DNA of 64,000 nucleotides from an uncultured Clostridia bacterium (GTDB taxonomy: Bacteria; Bacillota; Clostridia; Christensenellales; Borkfalkiaceae). The notes beneath the pieces are model-generated. The model saw only the letters and a program-made list of their open reading frames with translations. It was not told where the DNA came from and ran no database searches. The translations under genes and the position numbers were made by a program. Of this stretch, positions 43,204-50,872 are shown one piece after another; position 1 is the first letter of the stretch, and the number at the start of each line of letters is the position of its first letter. Location: the NCBI GenBank assembly GCA_944376295.1, contig CALWCE010000010.1, positions 1-64,000 on the forward strand. Reading direction: 5' to 3'.

Positions 43204-44046
43204 TTACCCCCACAAAAATTTAATTCCTTTTAATCCCATTACACCATTAATTCGAATAGATGTATAATTATTTAGGTAATTCGCATACACTCTGAATTCC
43301 ACCCCTCTTGAATTATATCCAACGAACTTCCCTGGTTTAAACTCTTTTAGACCCGTAACCTGCGACTTTACAAATTGCATTGCATTATTGTGAGATCCAT
43401 CAACAACTCTAAACCCACTGTTTTTGCCCGCACGACCAAAGCTACGCAATTGATCATCTGATAACTCCTCCATCCATCTCCCACAATTTGCATTATGTAC
43501 CAGCACACAGGCGTCGGAGACGTAGTAGGTATGGAAATCGGCGACTTCAAGGTTATAGGTCGTTTCGGGCGTTTCGAGCTGCTTCAACGTTACGCCTTCC
43601 ACTTCGCAAAGCGTGCCGTCGGAAAGAAGAACTTTATCGCCGTTCTTCAAGTCGCAGGCGGAGACCCACTTTTCGCTCAGACCGGCATAACTTGCGTGCT
43701 CCGGCGCACGGCTGTCCTTCCGCACTCTGTTCCCGGGAACAAAGTACTTATGCCCGGGCGTCGAAGTGATCTCGTAGAGTTCGCCTTCCGCGCCTCTGAT
43801 GCTGACCGTGCACCACTCTTTCGTCGTGTTCCGGAACAGGTGCAATACGGGCTTATACGCCGTTACACCCGTCTCTTCGTCATAGGCAAGCACCTGATCG
43901 CCGACTTCGATGTCTTCGATGTTCTTCTGCCCGCTGTCGGTCAGCACCTTCGTACCCGCAATAAAGCAGAAGCTGCCAGGCTTGATCACGTTGGACACGC
44001 CTGCCGTGATGCCGCCCCACATGAACCCGTCGATCAAGCCGTTCAT
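43204..44046 (-). CDS. Orphan polymorphic toxin C-terminus with Hint domain
   Basis: 280 residues. Residues ~1-25 (GLIDGFMWGGITAG) are the usual end of an Rhs/WapA-type carrier. Residues ~27-180 are a pretoxin Hint (autoprocessing) domain: Cys27 in FCFIAGTKV, the TPGHKYFV block and a closing VLVHN. The last ~95 residues are a separate toxin domain ending GIKFLWG, of unknown type, possibly an RNase. No long carrier frame lies upstream: an in-frame stop stands about 14 codons before the ATG. The Hint part is GC-rich, the toxin part AT-rich, a typical mosaic. Probably a displaced or remnant cassette. Confidence 0.72.
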   Translation of the reverse strand: MNGLIDGFMWGGITAGVSNVIKPGSFCFIAGTKVLTDSGQKNIEDIEVGDQVLAYDEETGVTAYKPVLHLFRNTTKEWCTVSIRGAEGELYEITSTPGHKYFVPGNRVRKDSRAPEHASYAGLSEKWVSACDLKNGDKVLLSDGTLCEVEGVTLKQLETPETTYNLEVADFHTYYVSDACVLVHNANCGRWMEELSDDQLRSFGRAGKNSGFRVVDGSHNNAMQFVKSQVTGLKEFKPGKFVGYNSRGVEFRVYANYLNNYTSIRINGVMGLKGIKFLWG

Positions 44047-44071
44047 CAGCCCGCTCGCTGTGCCTGTCTTT

Positions 44072-44100
44072 ATTCTACAAGAAATTTATCGCTTTGTCAA
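44072..44100 (-). promoter_or_regulatory. Promoter-like sequence before the orphan toxin
   Basis: TTGACA, 17-nt spacer, TAGAAT on the minus strand, about 25 nt before the ATG. It could express the truncated cassette, although no ribosome site is evident. Confidence 0.5.
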
Positions 44101-44306
44101 GATGGGAAAAGAGGACGAGAAAATGCTATCCGCTTCTTAAAATAACATTACTTTGAAGAGTGTTCGACTGATTACTTTCACGCGATGAATATTTACCGCC
44201 GTGTTCATTTATTTGACTTTTTCAGGGCGATTTGATAATATGATAATGTTGTATAGATGGGTGCATAAGGAGTTGAGCGACGGAATAGCGATCGTTGACC
44301 CCCTTT

Positions 44307-44335
44307 GGGGAGGCCGATCTCGTCACACGCAACCT
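44307..44335 (-). repeat. Degenerate copy of the tRNA-Trp 3' half
   Basis: AGGTTGCGTGT and CTCCCC match the tRNA-Trp T-arm and acceptor region at the same spacing (29 vs 28 nt), with changes between. It lies ~60 nt past the tRNA end and could be a decayed attachment site. The rest of 44101-44389 holds no recognisable gene. Confidence 0.4.
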
Positions 44336-44361
44336 CGCGCCCACGGGCGCGCAAACAAAAA

Positions 44362-44389
44362 TCGCCCGAGCATTCTGACTCGGACGACT
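44362..44389 (-). terminator. Terminator of tRNA-Trp
   Basis: CGTCCGAG-TCAGAATG-CTCGGGCG followed by ATTTTT on the minus strand. Confidence 0.7.
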
Positions 44390-44464
44390 TGGCAGGGGAG
44401 ACGCGATTCGAACACGCAACCTACGGTTTTGGAGACCGCTACTCTACCGTTGAGCCACTCCCCT
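44390..44464 (-). tRNA. trnW: tRNA-Trp (anticodon CCA)
   Basis: 75 nt with an encoded CCA end. Acceptor AGGGGAG/CTCCCCT, anticodon loop CTCCAAA, discriminator G. A terminator follows. Confidence 0.92.
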
Positions 44465-44545
44465 GTGACCTTAGATATTATAGCTTATCTTCCCCTTTTC
44501 GTCAAGAAATTTTTGCGGGAAAAACAAAAAAGGACGGCAATTTTT

Positions 44546-45349
44546 ATGGAAAAACAATGCAAACTCGGAGTCATCGGCGGCGGTTTCATGGCGCGCGCCA
44601 TCGTGCTCGGCGCCATCCGCCAAAATTTTCTCTCCCCCTTCGACGTCATCGTCAGCGATCCTTCTGCCGAAAGCCGTGACTTTTTTGCGGCGCAGGGCGT
44701 CGAAACGACCCTTCTGAACCGCGTTGCGGCAGAGCGGAGCTCCTATCTGCTGCTCTCCGTCAAGCCGCAGACCTTCCCCGAGGTCGCGCTCCATCTGAGA
44801 GACGTCGTCCTTCCCCCCGTCATTTCCATCATGGCGGGCATGAAAAAGGCGGATATCAAAGCTTCCCTCGAAACAAACGCCCCCATCGCGCGCGTGATGC
44901 CCAATCTCCCCTGCTCCGTGGGGATGGGCGCCGCGGCAATCGACGCGGAAGATCTTGCCCCCGAAGACGCCACCTTTGTGTTCGGTCTCTTCAATGCAAC
45001 GAGCCTGACGCTCCCCGTTCCCGAAACAAAGCTCAACGCCGTCACCGCCCTTTCGGGGAGCGGACCTGCCTACGTCTATCTCTTTTTGCAGGCGCTCATC
45101 GACGGCGGCGTGAGATGCGGGCTCGAGGAGGAAGAGGCGCGCCTTCTCGCCATCCAGACGCTCAAAGGCGGTGCCGCCATGGCGGAAGCGCACGCCGATA
45201 CCCCGCTCGAAGAGCTCATCAGAGCCGTCTCGTCCAAGGGCGGCACGACGCTCGCGGCGCTCGAAGTCCTGCGGCGGAACGGCGTTCCCGAAAGCGTTGT
45301 CCGCGCCATGCAGGCGGCAGAACAGCGGGCGGAGGAGCTCTCCCGATGA
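44546..45349 (+). CDS. proC: Pyrroline-5-carboxylate reductase
   Basis: 267 residues. Last step of proline synthesis. ATG at 44546 gives the Rossmann start LGVIGGGFMARAIVLG; AAGGA stands 11 nt upstream. The ALSGSGPAYVYLFLQALIDGG signature near 165 and SSKGGTTLAALEVL are diagnostic. Its stop overlaps the rnhA start by 4 nt. Confidence 0.93.
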   Translation: MEKQCKLGVIGGGFMARAIVLGAIRQNFLSPFDVIVSDPSAESRDFFAAQGVETTLLNRVAAERSSYLLLSVKPQTFPEVALHLRDVVLPPVISIMAGMKKADIKASLETNAPIARVMPNLPCSVGMGAAAIDAEDLAPEDATFVFGLFNATSLTLPVPETKLNAVTALSGSGPAYVYLFLQALIDGGVRCGLEEEEARLLAIQTLKGGAAMAEAHADTPLEELIRAVSSKGGTTLAALEVLRRNGVPESVVRAMQAAEQRAEELSR

Positions 45350-45807
45350 GCGAACTCAAACAGGTGACCCTTTACACCGACGGCGCCTGCTCGGGAAACC
45401 CCGGGGCGGGCGGCTGGGGCGCCATCCTCATCTTCGGGGAGCACCGCCGCGAACTTTCGGGCGGAGAGGCGCAGACGACCAACAACCGCATGGAGCTCAC
45501 CGCCGTCATCGAAGGGCTGGAACGACTCAAATTCCCCTGCCGCGTCGACGTTTACAGCGATTCCGCTTATACCGTCAACGGGTTTTTACAGGGCTGGGTG
45601 TATGCCTGGGAAAAGCGCGGCTGGGTCAAGCCCGATAAAAAGCCCGTACTCAACGACGATCTTTGGAAAAAGCTCCTTGCCCTCACAAGGGAACACGAGG
45701 TCACCTTCCATAAAGTCAAAGGTCATGCCGACAACGCGCTCAACAACCGCTGCGATGAACTTGCGCGGGGCGCGATCGATGAACTGCGCGCAACAGGTCA
45801 AATATAA
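45346..45807 (+). CDS. rnhA: Ribonuclease HI
   Basis: 153 residues. Cuts RNA in RNA-DNA hybrids. The four acidic catalytic residues are in YTDGACSGNPG, NRMELTAVIEG, YSDSAYTVNG and the late NRCDELAR segment; HKVKGHADN contains the expected histidine. Coupled to proC. Followed by an intrinsic terminator. Confidence 0.95.
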   Translation: MSELKQVTLYTDGACSGNPGAGGWGAILIFGEHRRELSGGEAQTTNNRMELTAVIEGLERLKFPCRVDVYSDSAYTVNGFLQGWVYAWEKRGWVKPDKKPVLNDDLWKKLLALTREHEVTFHKVKGHADNALNNRCDELARGAIDELRATGQI

Positions 45808-45812
45808 AAACT

Positions 45813-45837
45813 GCCGCCTCAAAAGAGGCGGCTTTTC
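45813..45837 (+). terminator. Terminator of proC-rnhA
   Basis: GCCGCCTC-AAAA-GAGGCGGC followed by TTTT. Confidence 0.85.
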
Positions 45838-45863
45838 ATTTTAATCGAATAAAAACGAGCTGT

Positions 45864-45890
45864 TATGTCTGGCATAATACTATGCTAAGG
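45864..45890. repeat. 27-bp dispersed palindromic repeat, copy 2
   Basis: Partner of 39085-39111. Here the palindrome is TTATGTC-T-GGCATAA. Again it lies downstream of a minus-strand gene (hom). Confidence 0.55.
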
Positions 45891-45937
45891 TGCGAAAAAT
45901 ACAAATTCGGCCTTAAAATCTCGTTCTAAAAGATATT

Positions 45938-47218
45938 TTAAGAGACGACACGGAGCACGGAATCGACCGAGGCGATCCCAAGCGATGCGACCTTTGCGAC
46001 CGCCGTGCGGAGCGAAAATTCTCTCGTTTCGTGCGTGACGAGCACGAGCGTCGCCTTGCCCTCTTTTGCGTTTTCCTTCTGCACCATCTCCTGGATGGAG
46101 ATATTCTGTCTGCCGAAGACCGCCGCGATCTTGGCGAGCACGCCTGCCTCGTCGTCGACCGTGAGGCGCAGATAGTATGCGCTCTTGAAGTTGGAGACGA
46201 ACTTGACGTCCTTTTCCGCCGTTGCGTTGTTCTTGAAGGTCGAGTACTTATTTTCGGAGTGCGTCGCGGCATAGATGATGTCGCTGACGATCGCACTGCC
46301 CGTGGGAAGAGCGCCCGCGCCCCTGCCGTAGAGCATGACGTCGTCCACTGCGTCGCCTGACATATACACGGCGTTGAAGCTGTCGTTGACGGAAGCCAGA
46401 GGATGTTCGCGTTTGATGAATGCGGGATGCACGCGGACTTCGATGCCCTCCTCCGTCTGCTTGCCGATGGCGAGCAGCTTGAGGCTGTAACCGAGCTCCT
46501 TGCCGTAGGAGATATCGTCCTGCGTAATGGTCGTGATGCCTTCGCGGAACACTTTGGAGAAGGGAACTTTCGTGTGGAACGCAAGTGAGGAGAGAATAGA
46601 GAGCTTATAAGAAGCGTCAAATCCTTCCACGTCGGCGGTCGGGTCCGCTTCGGCATAGCCGAGCGCCTGCGCCTCCTTCAGAACGTCTTCGTAGCTTGCG
46701 CCGTCGTTCGTCATTTTGGTGAGGATGTAGTTGGTCGTCCCGTTGATGATACCCATCATCGACGAGATATGATTGGCCTGCACGCCGTCGAGGAGGGTGC
46801 GGATGATGGGCACGCCGCCCACGCAGCTTGCCTCGAAATAAAGCCCCGCATTGTGGCGTTTGGCGGCACGTTCGAGCTCATGGGAGAATTTACAGACGAG
46901 CTCCTTGTTGGAGGTGACGACCGTCTTCCCCGCGTTCAGAGCGTCGAGAACGAACTCGCGCGCCTTGCCGACGCCGCCCATCACTTCAACGACGATATTG
47001 ACGTCGGGATCGGAGACGACTTCCGCAATGTTGGAAGCGACGTTCTCTTCGGGGATGCCGAGCGCCTCGATGCGGTCTTTGCGGAGCTCCAAAACGCTGA
47101 CGACTTCAAGATCGACGTCCTGCGTCTTCTGATAAAATTCCCGATGCTCTTTCAGGATCTGATAGGTGCCGCCTCCGACGACCCCGAGCCCGAGAATGGC
47201 GATGCCGACTTTTTTCAT
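45938..47218 (-). CDS. hom: Homoserine dehydrogenase
   Basis: 426 residues. Reduces aspartate semialdehyde to homoserine. ILGLGVVGGGTYQIL binds NAD(P); GIINGTTNYILTKM and the lysine-containing EADPTADVEGFDASYK are signatures. Residues ~350-426 form an ACT domain (RLTVDDEAGVLAKIAAVFG), normally the threonine-feedback site. GGAGG precedes the ATG, 2 nt after the coaX stop. Confidence 0.95.
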   Translation of the reverse strand: MKKVGIAILGLGVVGGGTYQILKEHREFYQKTQDVDLEVVSVLELRKDRIEALGIPEENVASNIAEVVSDPDVNIVVEVMGGVGKAREFVLDALNAGKTVVTSNKELVCKFSHELERAAKRHNAGLYFEASCVGGVPIIRTLLDGVQANHISSMMGIINGTTNYILTKMTNDGASYEDVLKEAQALGYAEADPTADVEGFDASYKLSILSSLAFHTKVPFSKVFREGITTITQDDISYGKELGYSLKLLAIGKQTEEGIEVRVHPAFIKREHPLASVNDSFNAVYMSGDAVDDVMLYGRGAGALPTGSAIVSDIIYAATHSENKYSTFKNNATAEKDVKFVSNFKSAYYLRLTVDDEAGVLAKIAAVFGRQNISIQEMVQKENAKEGKATLVLVTHETREFSLRTAVAKVASLGIASVDSVLRVVS

Positions 47219-47219
47219 A

Positions 47220-48002
47220 TCATTCCTCCGAACAGTTCATATCGTATAAGTACTTCAAGCCGTCGAGCGTGAGCAGCTTGTCGATGACGTCGATGCACTT
47301 GGTCTCCTTTGCGATGGTCTCGGAAAAGCCGCCCGTCGCAATGGTGAACACGTCGTCCGCCTTGAGTTCTTTCTTGATCTTTTTGACGATATATTCCACG
47401 AGCCCTGCAAAGCCGAACACGATGCCCGCCTGCATATTCGTGGTGGTATTGGTGGCGATAACGCTCTTTGGCGCTTCGATCTCCACGCGCGGGAGCTTTG
47501 CCGTGCCGCTTACAAGGCTGTCGAGCGAGCCTCTGATGCCGGGGGCGATGACGCCGCCGATAAACTCCCCTTCTTTGCTGATGATGTTGAAGGTGGTCGC
47601 CGTGCCGAAGTCGACGACGATCATGGGCTTTCCCCTTCCGTACTTGTGAAGGGCGGAGACGTTGTTGACGATACGGTCCGCGCCCACTTCCCTTGCATTG
47701 TCGACGTGCATCTTAAGGCCCGATCTAAGCCCGGGCGCAAGCTGCAGCGGGTTTATCTTCAAATACATTTTGAGCATGTGCTCGATCGTGTAATCGAGGG
47801 AAGGCACGACGGAGGAAAAAATGCCGCCCGTGATGTCGTCCGCTCTGAGCCCGTTGAATTCGAGCATCCCGATGAGCTGGGAGCCGTATTCGTCCGACGT
47901 GCGCTTTAAGTCCGTCGCAACGCGGAAGGAAAATTTGAGCGCGTCTCCGTCGAAGATGGCGTATTTGATATTGGTATTGCCGACGTCGATGCAGATGATC
48001 AT
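47220..48002 (-). CDS. coaX: Type III pantothenate kinase
   Basis: 260 residues. First step of CoA synthesis from pantothenate. CIDVGNTNIKYAIFDG (phosphate loop), GADRIVNNVSA and VVDFGTATTFNII are the three family motifs. The ATG overlaps the ECF S component stop by 4 nt, so uptake and phosphorylation of the same vitamin are probably linked. Confidence 0.95.
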   Translation of the reverse strand: MIICIDVGNTNIKYAIFDGDALKFSFRVATDLKRTSDEYGSQLIGMLEFNGLRADDITGGIFSSVVPSLDYTIEHMLKMYLKINPLQLAPGLRSGLKMHVDNAREVGADRIVNNVSALHKYGRGKPMIVVDFGTATTFNIISKEGEFIGGVIAPGIRGSLDSLVSGTAKLPRVEIEAPKSVIATNTTTNMQAGIVFGFAGLVEYIVKKIKKELKADDVFTIATGGFSETIAKETKCIDVIDKLLTLDGLKYLYDMNCSEE

Positions 48003-48721
48003 GTCTTATCCTCCGTTGGCGGTGTATGCGCTTCTTCTTGCGCGGCTTCGGGCGTCTCGGCGCTCCGATCCTGAGGCGCGCTCCCCTCGCGGTCGGCGCG
48101 GTATCTTGCAACTTTGCTGTTAACGACGTGCTCGATGCGGCAGATGGCGGGCGCGAGCACGAGGTTGATGGCAAGTTCGATAAAGAAGTTAAAACTGACG
48201 AGCGCGATGACGATGAAGACAAAGATATCCATCGAGACATAGTCTCCGCCCGCTTCCCCCTGAAAGATGCCGATGGCGTTCGTCATGCAGAGGCAGCCGA
48301 GGATAAAGAGCGCCGTGTTGAGCACGGGGACGGCAGCGGAAGCCGCGAACGAAGCGCCCAGCCTGCTCTTTTTGGCGATGAGGCGGTATAAAAGGCCCGC
48401 CACAAGCCCCGCGACCGTCGTCTTGACGGTACAAGTAAAGAAGGTGACGACGGGGCTGTTCGTCCAGATGACGGTGTAGAACGCGGTCAATCCCATGACG
48501 ACTTGGATAAAGATGATGATGCCGCACAAAAGGCCCAAAAAGCATCCCGCGAGCGGGCCTAAGAGGATGGCGCCCAAGACGATGGGCACGAGCGAGAAGT
48601 TGAGGGTCGCTCCCCCGCCGATGGGAATGGCGCTCGCAAAGAGCTGCAATACGATGACGAGGGCGGTGAGGATGGCGAGATAGGCAATGTTCCTCGCCGA
48701 GAAAAAGGGTTTGCGTTTCAT
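47999..48721 (-). CDS. ECF transporter S component, probably for pantothenate
   Basis: 240 residues. ATG at 48721 chosen for GGAGG at 7-nt spacing. Six hydrophobic segments; NIAYLAILTALVIVLQLFAS near the start matches the S-component membrane helix that contacts the T subunit. A charged ~40-residue C-terminal tail. Overlap with coaX makes pantothenate the likely substrate (PanT-like), but this is by context. It needs a shared EcfA/EcfT module encoded elsewhere. Confidence 0.8.
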   Translation of the reverse strand: MKRKPFFSARNIAYLAILTALVIVLQLFASAIPIGGGATLNFSLVPIVLGAILLGPLAGCFLGLLCGIIIFIQVVMGLTAFYTVIWTNSPVVTFFTCTVKTTVAGLVAGLLYRLIAKKSRLGASFAASAAVPVLNTALFILGCLCMTNAIGIFQGEAGGDYVSMDIFVFIVIALVSFNFFIELAINLVLAPAICRIEHVVNSKVARYRADREGSAPQDRSAETPEAAQEEAHTPPTEDKT

Positions 48722-48833
48722 GAAATTGACCTCCATCGGATTTCCGAAGCGGAATATCCGTAGAAAAAATGTACTTTGCCGCAAAACGGATAAAACCGCA
48801 TACAATGCGTGTTTTTCCGCGGCTATCTCAGAT
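48722..48833 (-). promoter_or_regulatory. Structured ~110-nt leader of the ECF-coaX-hom operon
   Basis: Contains a hairpin CGGATATTCCG-CTT-CGGAAATCCG directly before GGAGG, and an upstream GCGGTTTTATCC/GGCAA region. It matches no riboswitch class I know. It may be simple leader structure. Confidence 0.4.
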
Positions 48834-48862
48834 ATTATACCAAGTTTGTGCCGTTTTTGCAA
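48834..48862 (-). promoter_or_regulatory. Promoter of the ECF-coaX-hom operon
   Basis: TTGCAA, 17-nt spacer, TATAAT on the minus strand. Confidence 0.65.
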
Positions 48863-48878
48863 GTAAATGACGGGGCTC

Positions 48879-48909
48879 GTAACATTTTTTCAGTACCCCT
48901 TCATACAAT
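48879..48909 (+). promoter_or_regulatory. Sigma-E/K-like promoter of the 65-residue protein
   Basis: GTAACATT, 15-nt spacer, CATACAAT. The -10 is the exact mother-cell form and the -35 matches the sigma-E consensus at 7 of 8. Confidence 0.6.
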
Positions 48910-48972
48910 TTAGAGAAGCGGAACGGAAGCAACTTTACATATCTCCGTGTCCGCAGTCAAGGAGGAAAAGCT

Positions 48973-49170
48973 ATGAACTGCTGTACGACCTCAAACAGCT
49001 ATCTCTGGATCCTGATCATCCTGCTTCTTTTGGGAACGCAATCGAGCGTGCTCTCCTCGAGTGCCTTCACGGGTGCGGGCTGGCCCATGCTGATCGCCGC
49101 CCTCTATGTACTGAGCAAGAACGGTACGTTGGCGTCTTTTTTCAATTCGCTCGGCGGCTGCAACAACTAA
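48973..49170 (+). CDS. Small hydrophobic protein, probable sporulation protein
   Basis: 65 residues behind AAGGAGG. Cys-Cys pair at 3-4, two hydrophobic segments (~9-28 and ~32-47) and an ending FFNSLGGCNN. The size and pattern recall the short YjcZ-like coat/membrane peptides, but I cannot match it to a family with confidence. The mother-cell-type promoter supports a spore role. Confidence 0.65.
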   Translation: MNCCTTSNSYLWILIILLLLGTQSSVLSSSAFTGAGWPMLIAALYVLSKNGTLASFFNSLGGCNN

Positions 49171-49190
49171 ACAAATTCCGTTCCCGCAAA

Positions 49191-49227
49191 GAGCCCCCGG
49201 CCGCATACATGGCCGAGGGCTCGCTTT
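49191..49227. terminator. Bidirectional terminator
   Basis: GAGCCCCCGGCC-GCATACAT-GGCCGAGGGCTC then GCTTTT. Separates convergent genes. Confidence 0.75.
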
Positions 49228-50213
49228 TATCTGTCTTCCGTTTGTGCTTGCAGGCGGTTGACCGCCGTCCGCCCGAAGCTGATGAGGATACTCCCGTCCT
49301 CAAGCTCTTCCGAACAGCCGCCGATAAAGTAATACTCCGACTCATCGTTTCGCGCGTCGTCTGCAAAAAAGACCGAACCTTCTCCGCGGATGTCGTTGAC
49401 CTCCACTATCTCTTCTTCCATAAAAAGCCTGCGGGGATAGCGATAACGTATCTTCATGCAAACGATATCGTGTACCATGCTTCCCTCTTGCCCGAAGAGA
49501 TAGCGCTTGAGCTGCTTTATAAACTTTTTTCTTTTTCTCGGCGTGCGATAGAGCTCGTGTTCCCGGTTGAAATAGCGATCGAAATGGAGGCGTATCTGCC
49601 CTGCTTTGACCACACGGCGGTATCCCGAATGGTCTAAAAATAGAAAGGATTCAAAAGCTATTTGAAATTCTTCGACCTCGGTTTTGTCAACGGAAAAATA
49701 GTCGCAGTTTTCAAAATACAAAAGAATACTGTCGATCTCATTTTTACGGATATTTCCCAGCTTGATCTTATGCTCCTCTGCTTCGGCTCCGTCTTCTCTC
49801 TTGCCGAAAAGATACAGGACGAGCTCTTCCCCTTCCGCCTCCGCATTGGCTTGTGTAAAAAAGAAAAAGCCGGAACCGATTTCGTCATAGACATAGACGG
49901 CGCACAGGTCTTTTTCGTCGGTCAGACGACTTCGGATATACTCTTTGCGCTCATTCCGCAGTTTCTTGTCATCACAAGCATGCGATCCGGAAAGACAGTT
50001 CTGAAAAAACTTTTTCAGCTTCAACCGAAGGATGCCGCTTTCCGCAACCGGGCAGTAGCCGTCTTTGAACGCGACTAAGCTGTCATAGAATCGGACTTTG
50101 AGATCCATGACTTCGCTTCCGTCAATTGCTATGACGTCTCCGTTCTCAAAAAATAATTTCAGCTCTAAGATATCATATTGGAAGTCCTTCTTTCTTGCTT
50201 TGTATTCGTTCAT
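49227..50213 (-). CDS. Unknown protein with internal duplication
   Basis: 328 residues, cytosolic, no family recognised. ATG chosen for GGGAGG 9 nt upstream. Residues ~14-70 and ~172-228 are repeats of each other: LKLFFENGDVIAIDGSEV aligns with ILLYFENCDYFSVDKTEV, each followed by F-S/E-S-L and a GY-V-G-RL block. The stretches after each repeat are rich in Arg and Lys, then strand-forming. The protein is therefore two homologous ~155-residue halves. Function unknown. Confidence 0.7.
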   Translation of the reverse strand: MNEYKARKKDFQYDILELKLFFENGDVIAIDGSEVMDLKVRFYDSLVAFKDGYCPVAESGILRLKLKKFFQNCLSGSHACDDKKLRNERKEYIRSRLTDEKDLCAVYVYDEIGSGFFFFTQANAEAEGEELVLYLFGKREDGAEAEEHKIKLGNIRKNEIDSILLYFENCDYFSVDKTEVEEFQIAFESFLFLDHSGYRRVVKAGQIRLHFDRYFNREHELYRTPRKRKKFIKQLKRYLFGQEGSMVHDIVCMKIRYRYPRRLFMEEEIVEVNDIRGEGSVFFADDARNDESEYYFIGGCSEELEDGSILISFGRTAVNRLQAQTEDR

Positions 50214-50297
50214 TGCCGTATTCCTCCCTTTTTTCTTTATCATAGCACAAAATAGTGGCACCCGTATGCCGCTTTCGTCAATTTTTCCAAAAAAATT

Positions 50298-50319
50298 TGC
50301 GCCGAGGTTTCTCGGCGCA
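50298..50319 (-). terminator. Terminator of the NUDIX operon
   Basis: TGCGCCGAG-AAAC-CTCGGCGCA followed by AATTTTTTT on the minus strand. Confidence 0.85.
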
Positions 50320-50333
50320 GTTCCGATCGGAAT

Positions 50334-50864
50334 TTACTTTTGTTTCAGAAGATAGCTCTGCACGGCGACGATGGTCTTGGCGTCGCGGATCTCTCCTTTT
50401 TCGATCATGCGTGCGACTTCCTCTACGGGAAGGAACACGACGTTCAGAAACTCCCCCTCGTCGAGGTGCTGTCTGCCTGCCGTAACGCCCGACGCTTCAT
50501 AGATATAGATCTTCTCGTTGGTGTAACCTGGCGTCGGATAGAGCGTATAAAGAGGCTTCAGCTCGCTTGCAACGAGCCCCGTCTCTTCTTCCAGCTCCCT
50601 CTTTGCGGCGAGCAAGGGGTCTTCCCCTCTTTCGAGCTTGCCTGCGGGGATCTCCAAAAGCTCCTCCTGATAAGCGTAGCGGAATTGGCGGACGAGGGCG
50701 ATCTTCCCCTCATACACGCACAGCACGCTGGCGCCGCCGGGATGCTCCACCATCTCCCGTTTGCACGGTCTGCCGTCGGGGAGCGCCGCTTCGTCGCAGC
50801 GCAGGTTGACGATCTTCCCCTGATACACATAGTTGACCTTGACGGTCCTTTCTTTCAAGTCCAT
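50334..50864 (-). CDS. NUDIX hydrolase (ADP-ribose pyrophosphatase type)
   Basis: 176 residues. Full Nudix box GKLERGEDPLLAAKRELEEE then TG, plus the preceding VRQFRYAYQEELLEIPAGK, which is characteristic of ADP-ribose pyrophosphatases. GAGGTG precedes the ATG. Follows the 235-residue unknown gene with an 8-nt gap. Confidence 0.9.
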   Translation of the reverse strand: MDLKERTVKVNYVYQGKIVNLRCDEAALPDGRPCKREMVEHPGGASVLCVYEGKIALVRQFRYAYQEELLEIPAGKLERGEDPLLAAKRELEEETGLVASELKPLYTLYPTPGYTNEKIYIYEASGVTAGRQHLDEGEFLNVVFLPVEEVARMIEKGEIRDAKTIVAVQSYLLKQK

Positions 50865-50872
50865 GTATCACC

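Noticed and set aside
48722-48833. TPP riboswitch, suggested by CTGAGA in the ECF leader
   Set aside because: The other conserved TPP blocks are absent and the downstream gene is linked to pantothenate, not thiamine.
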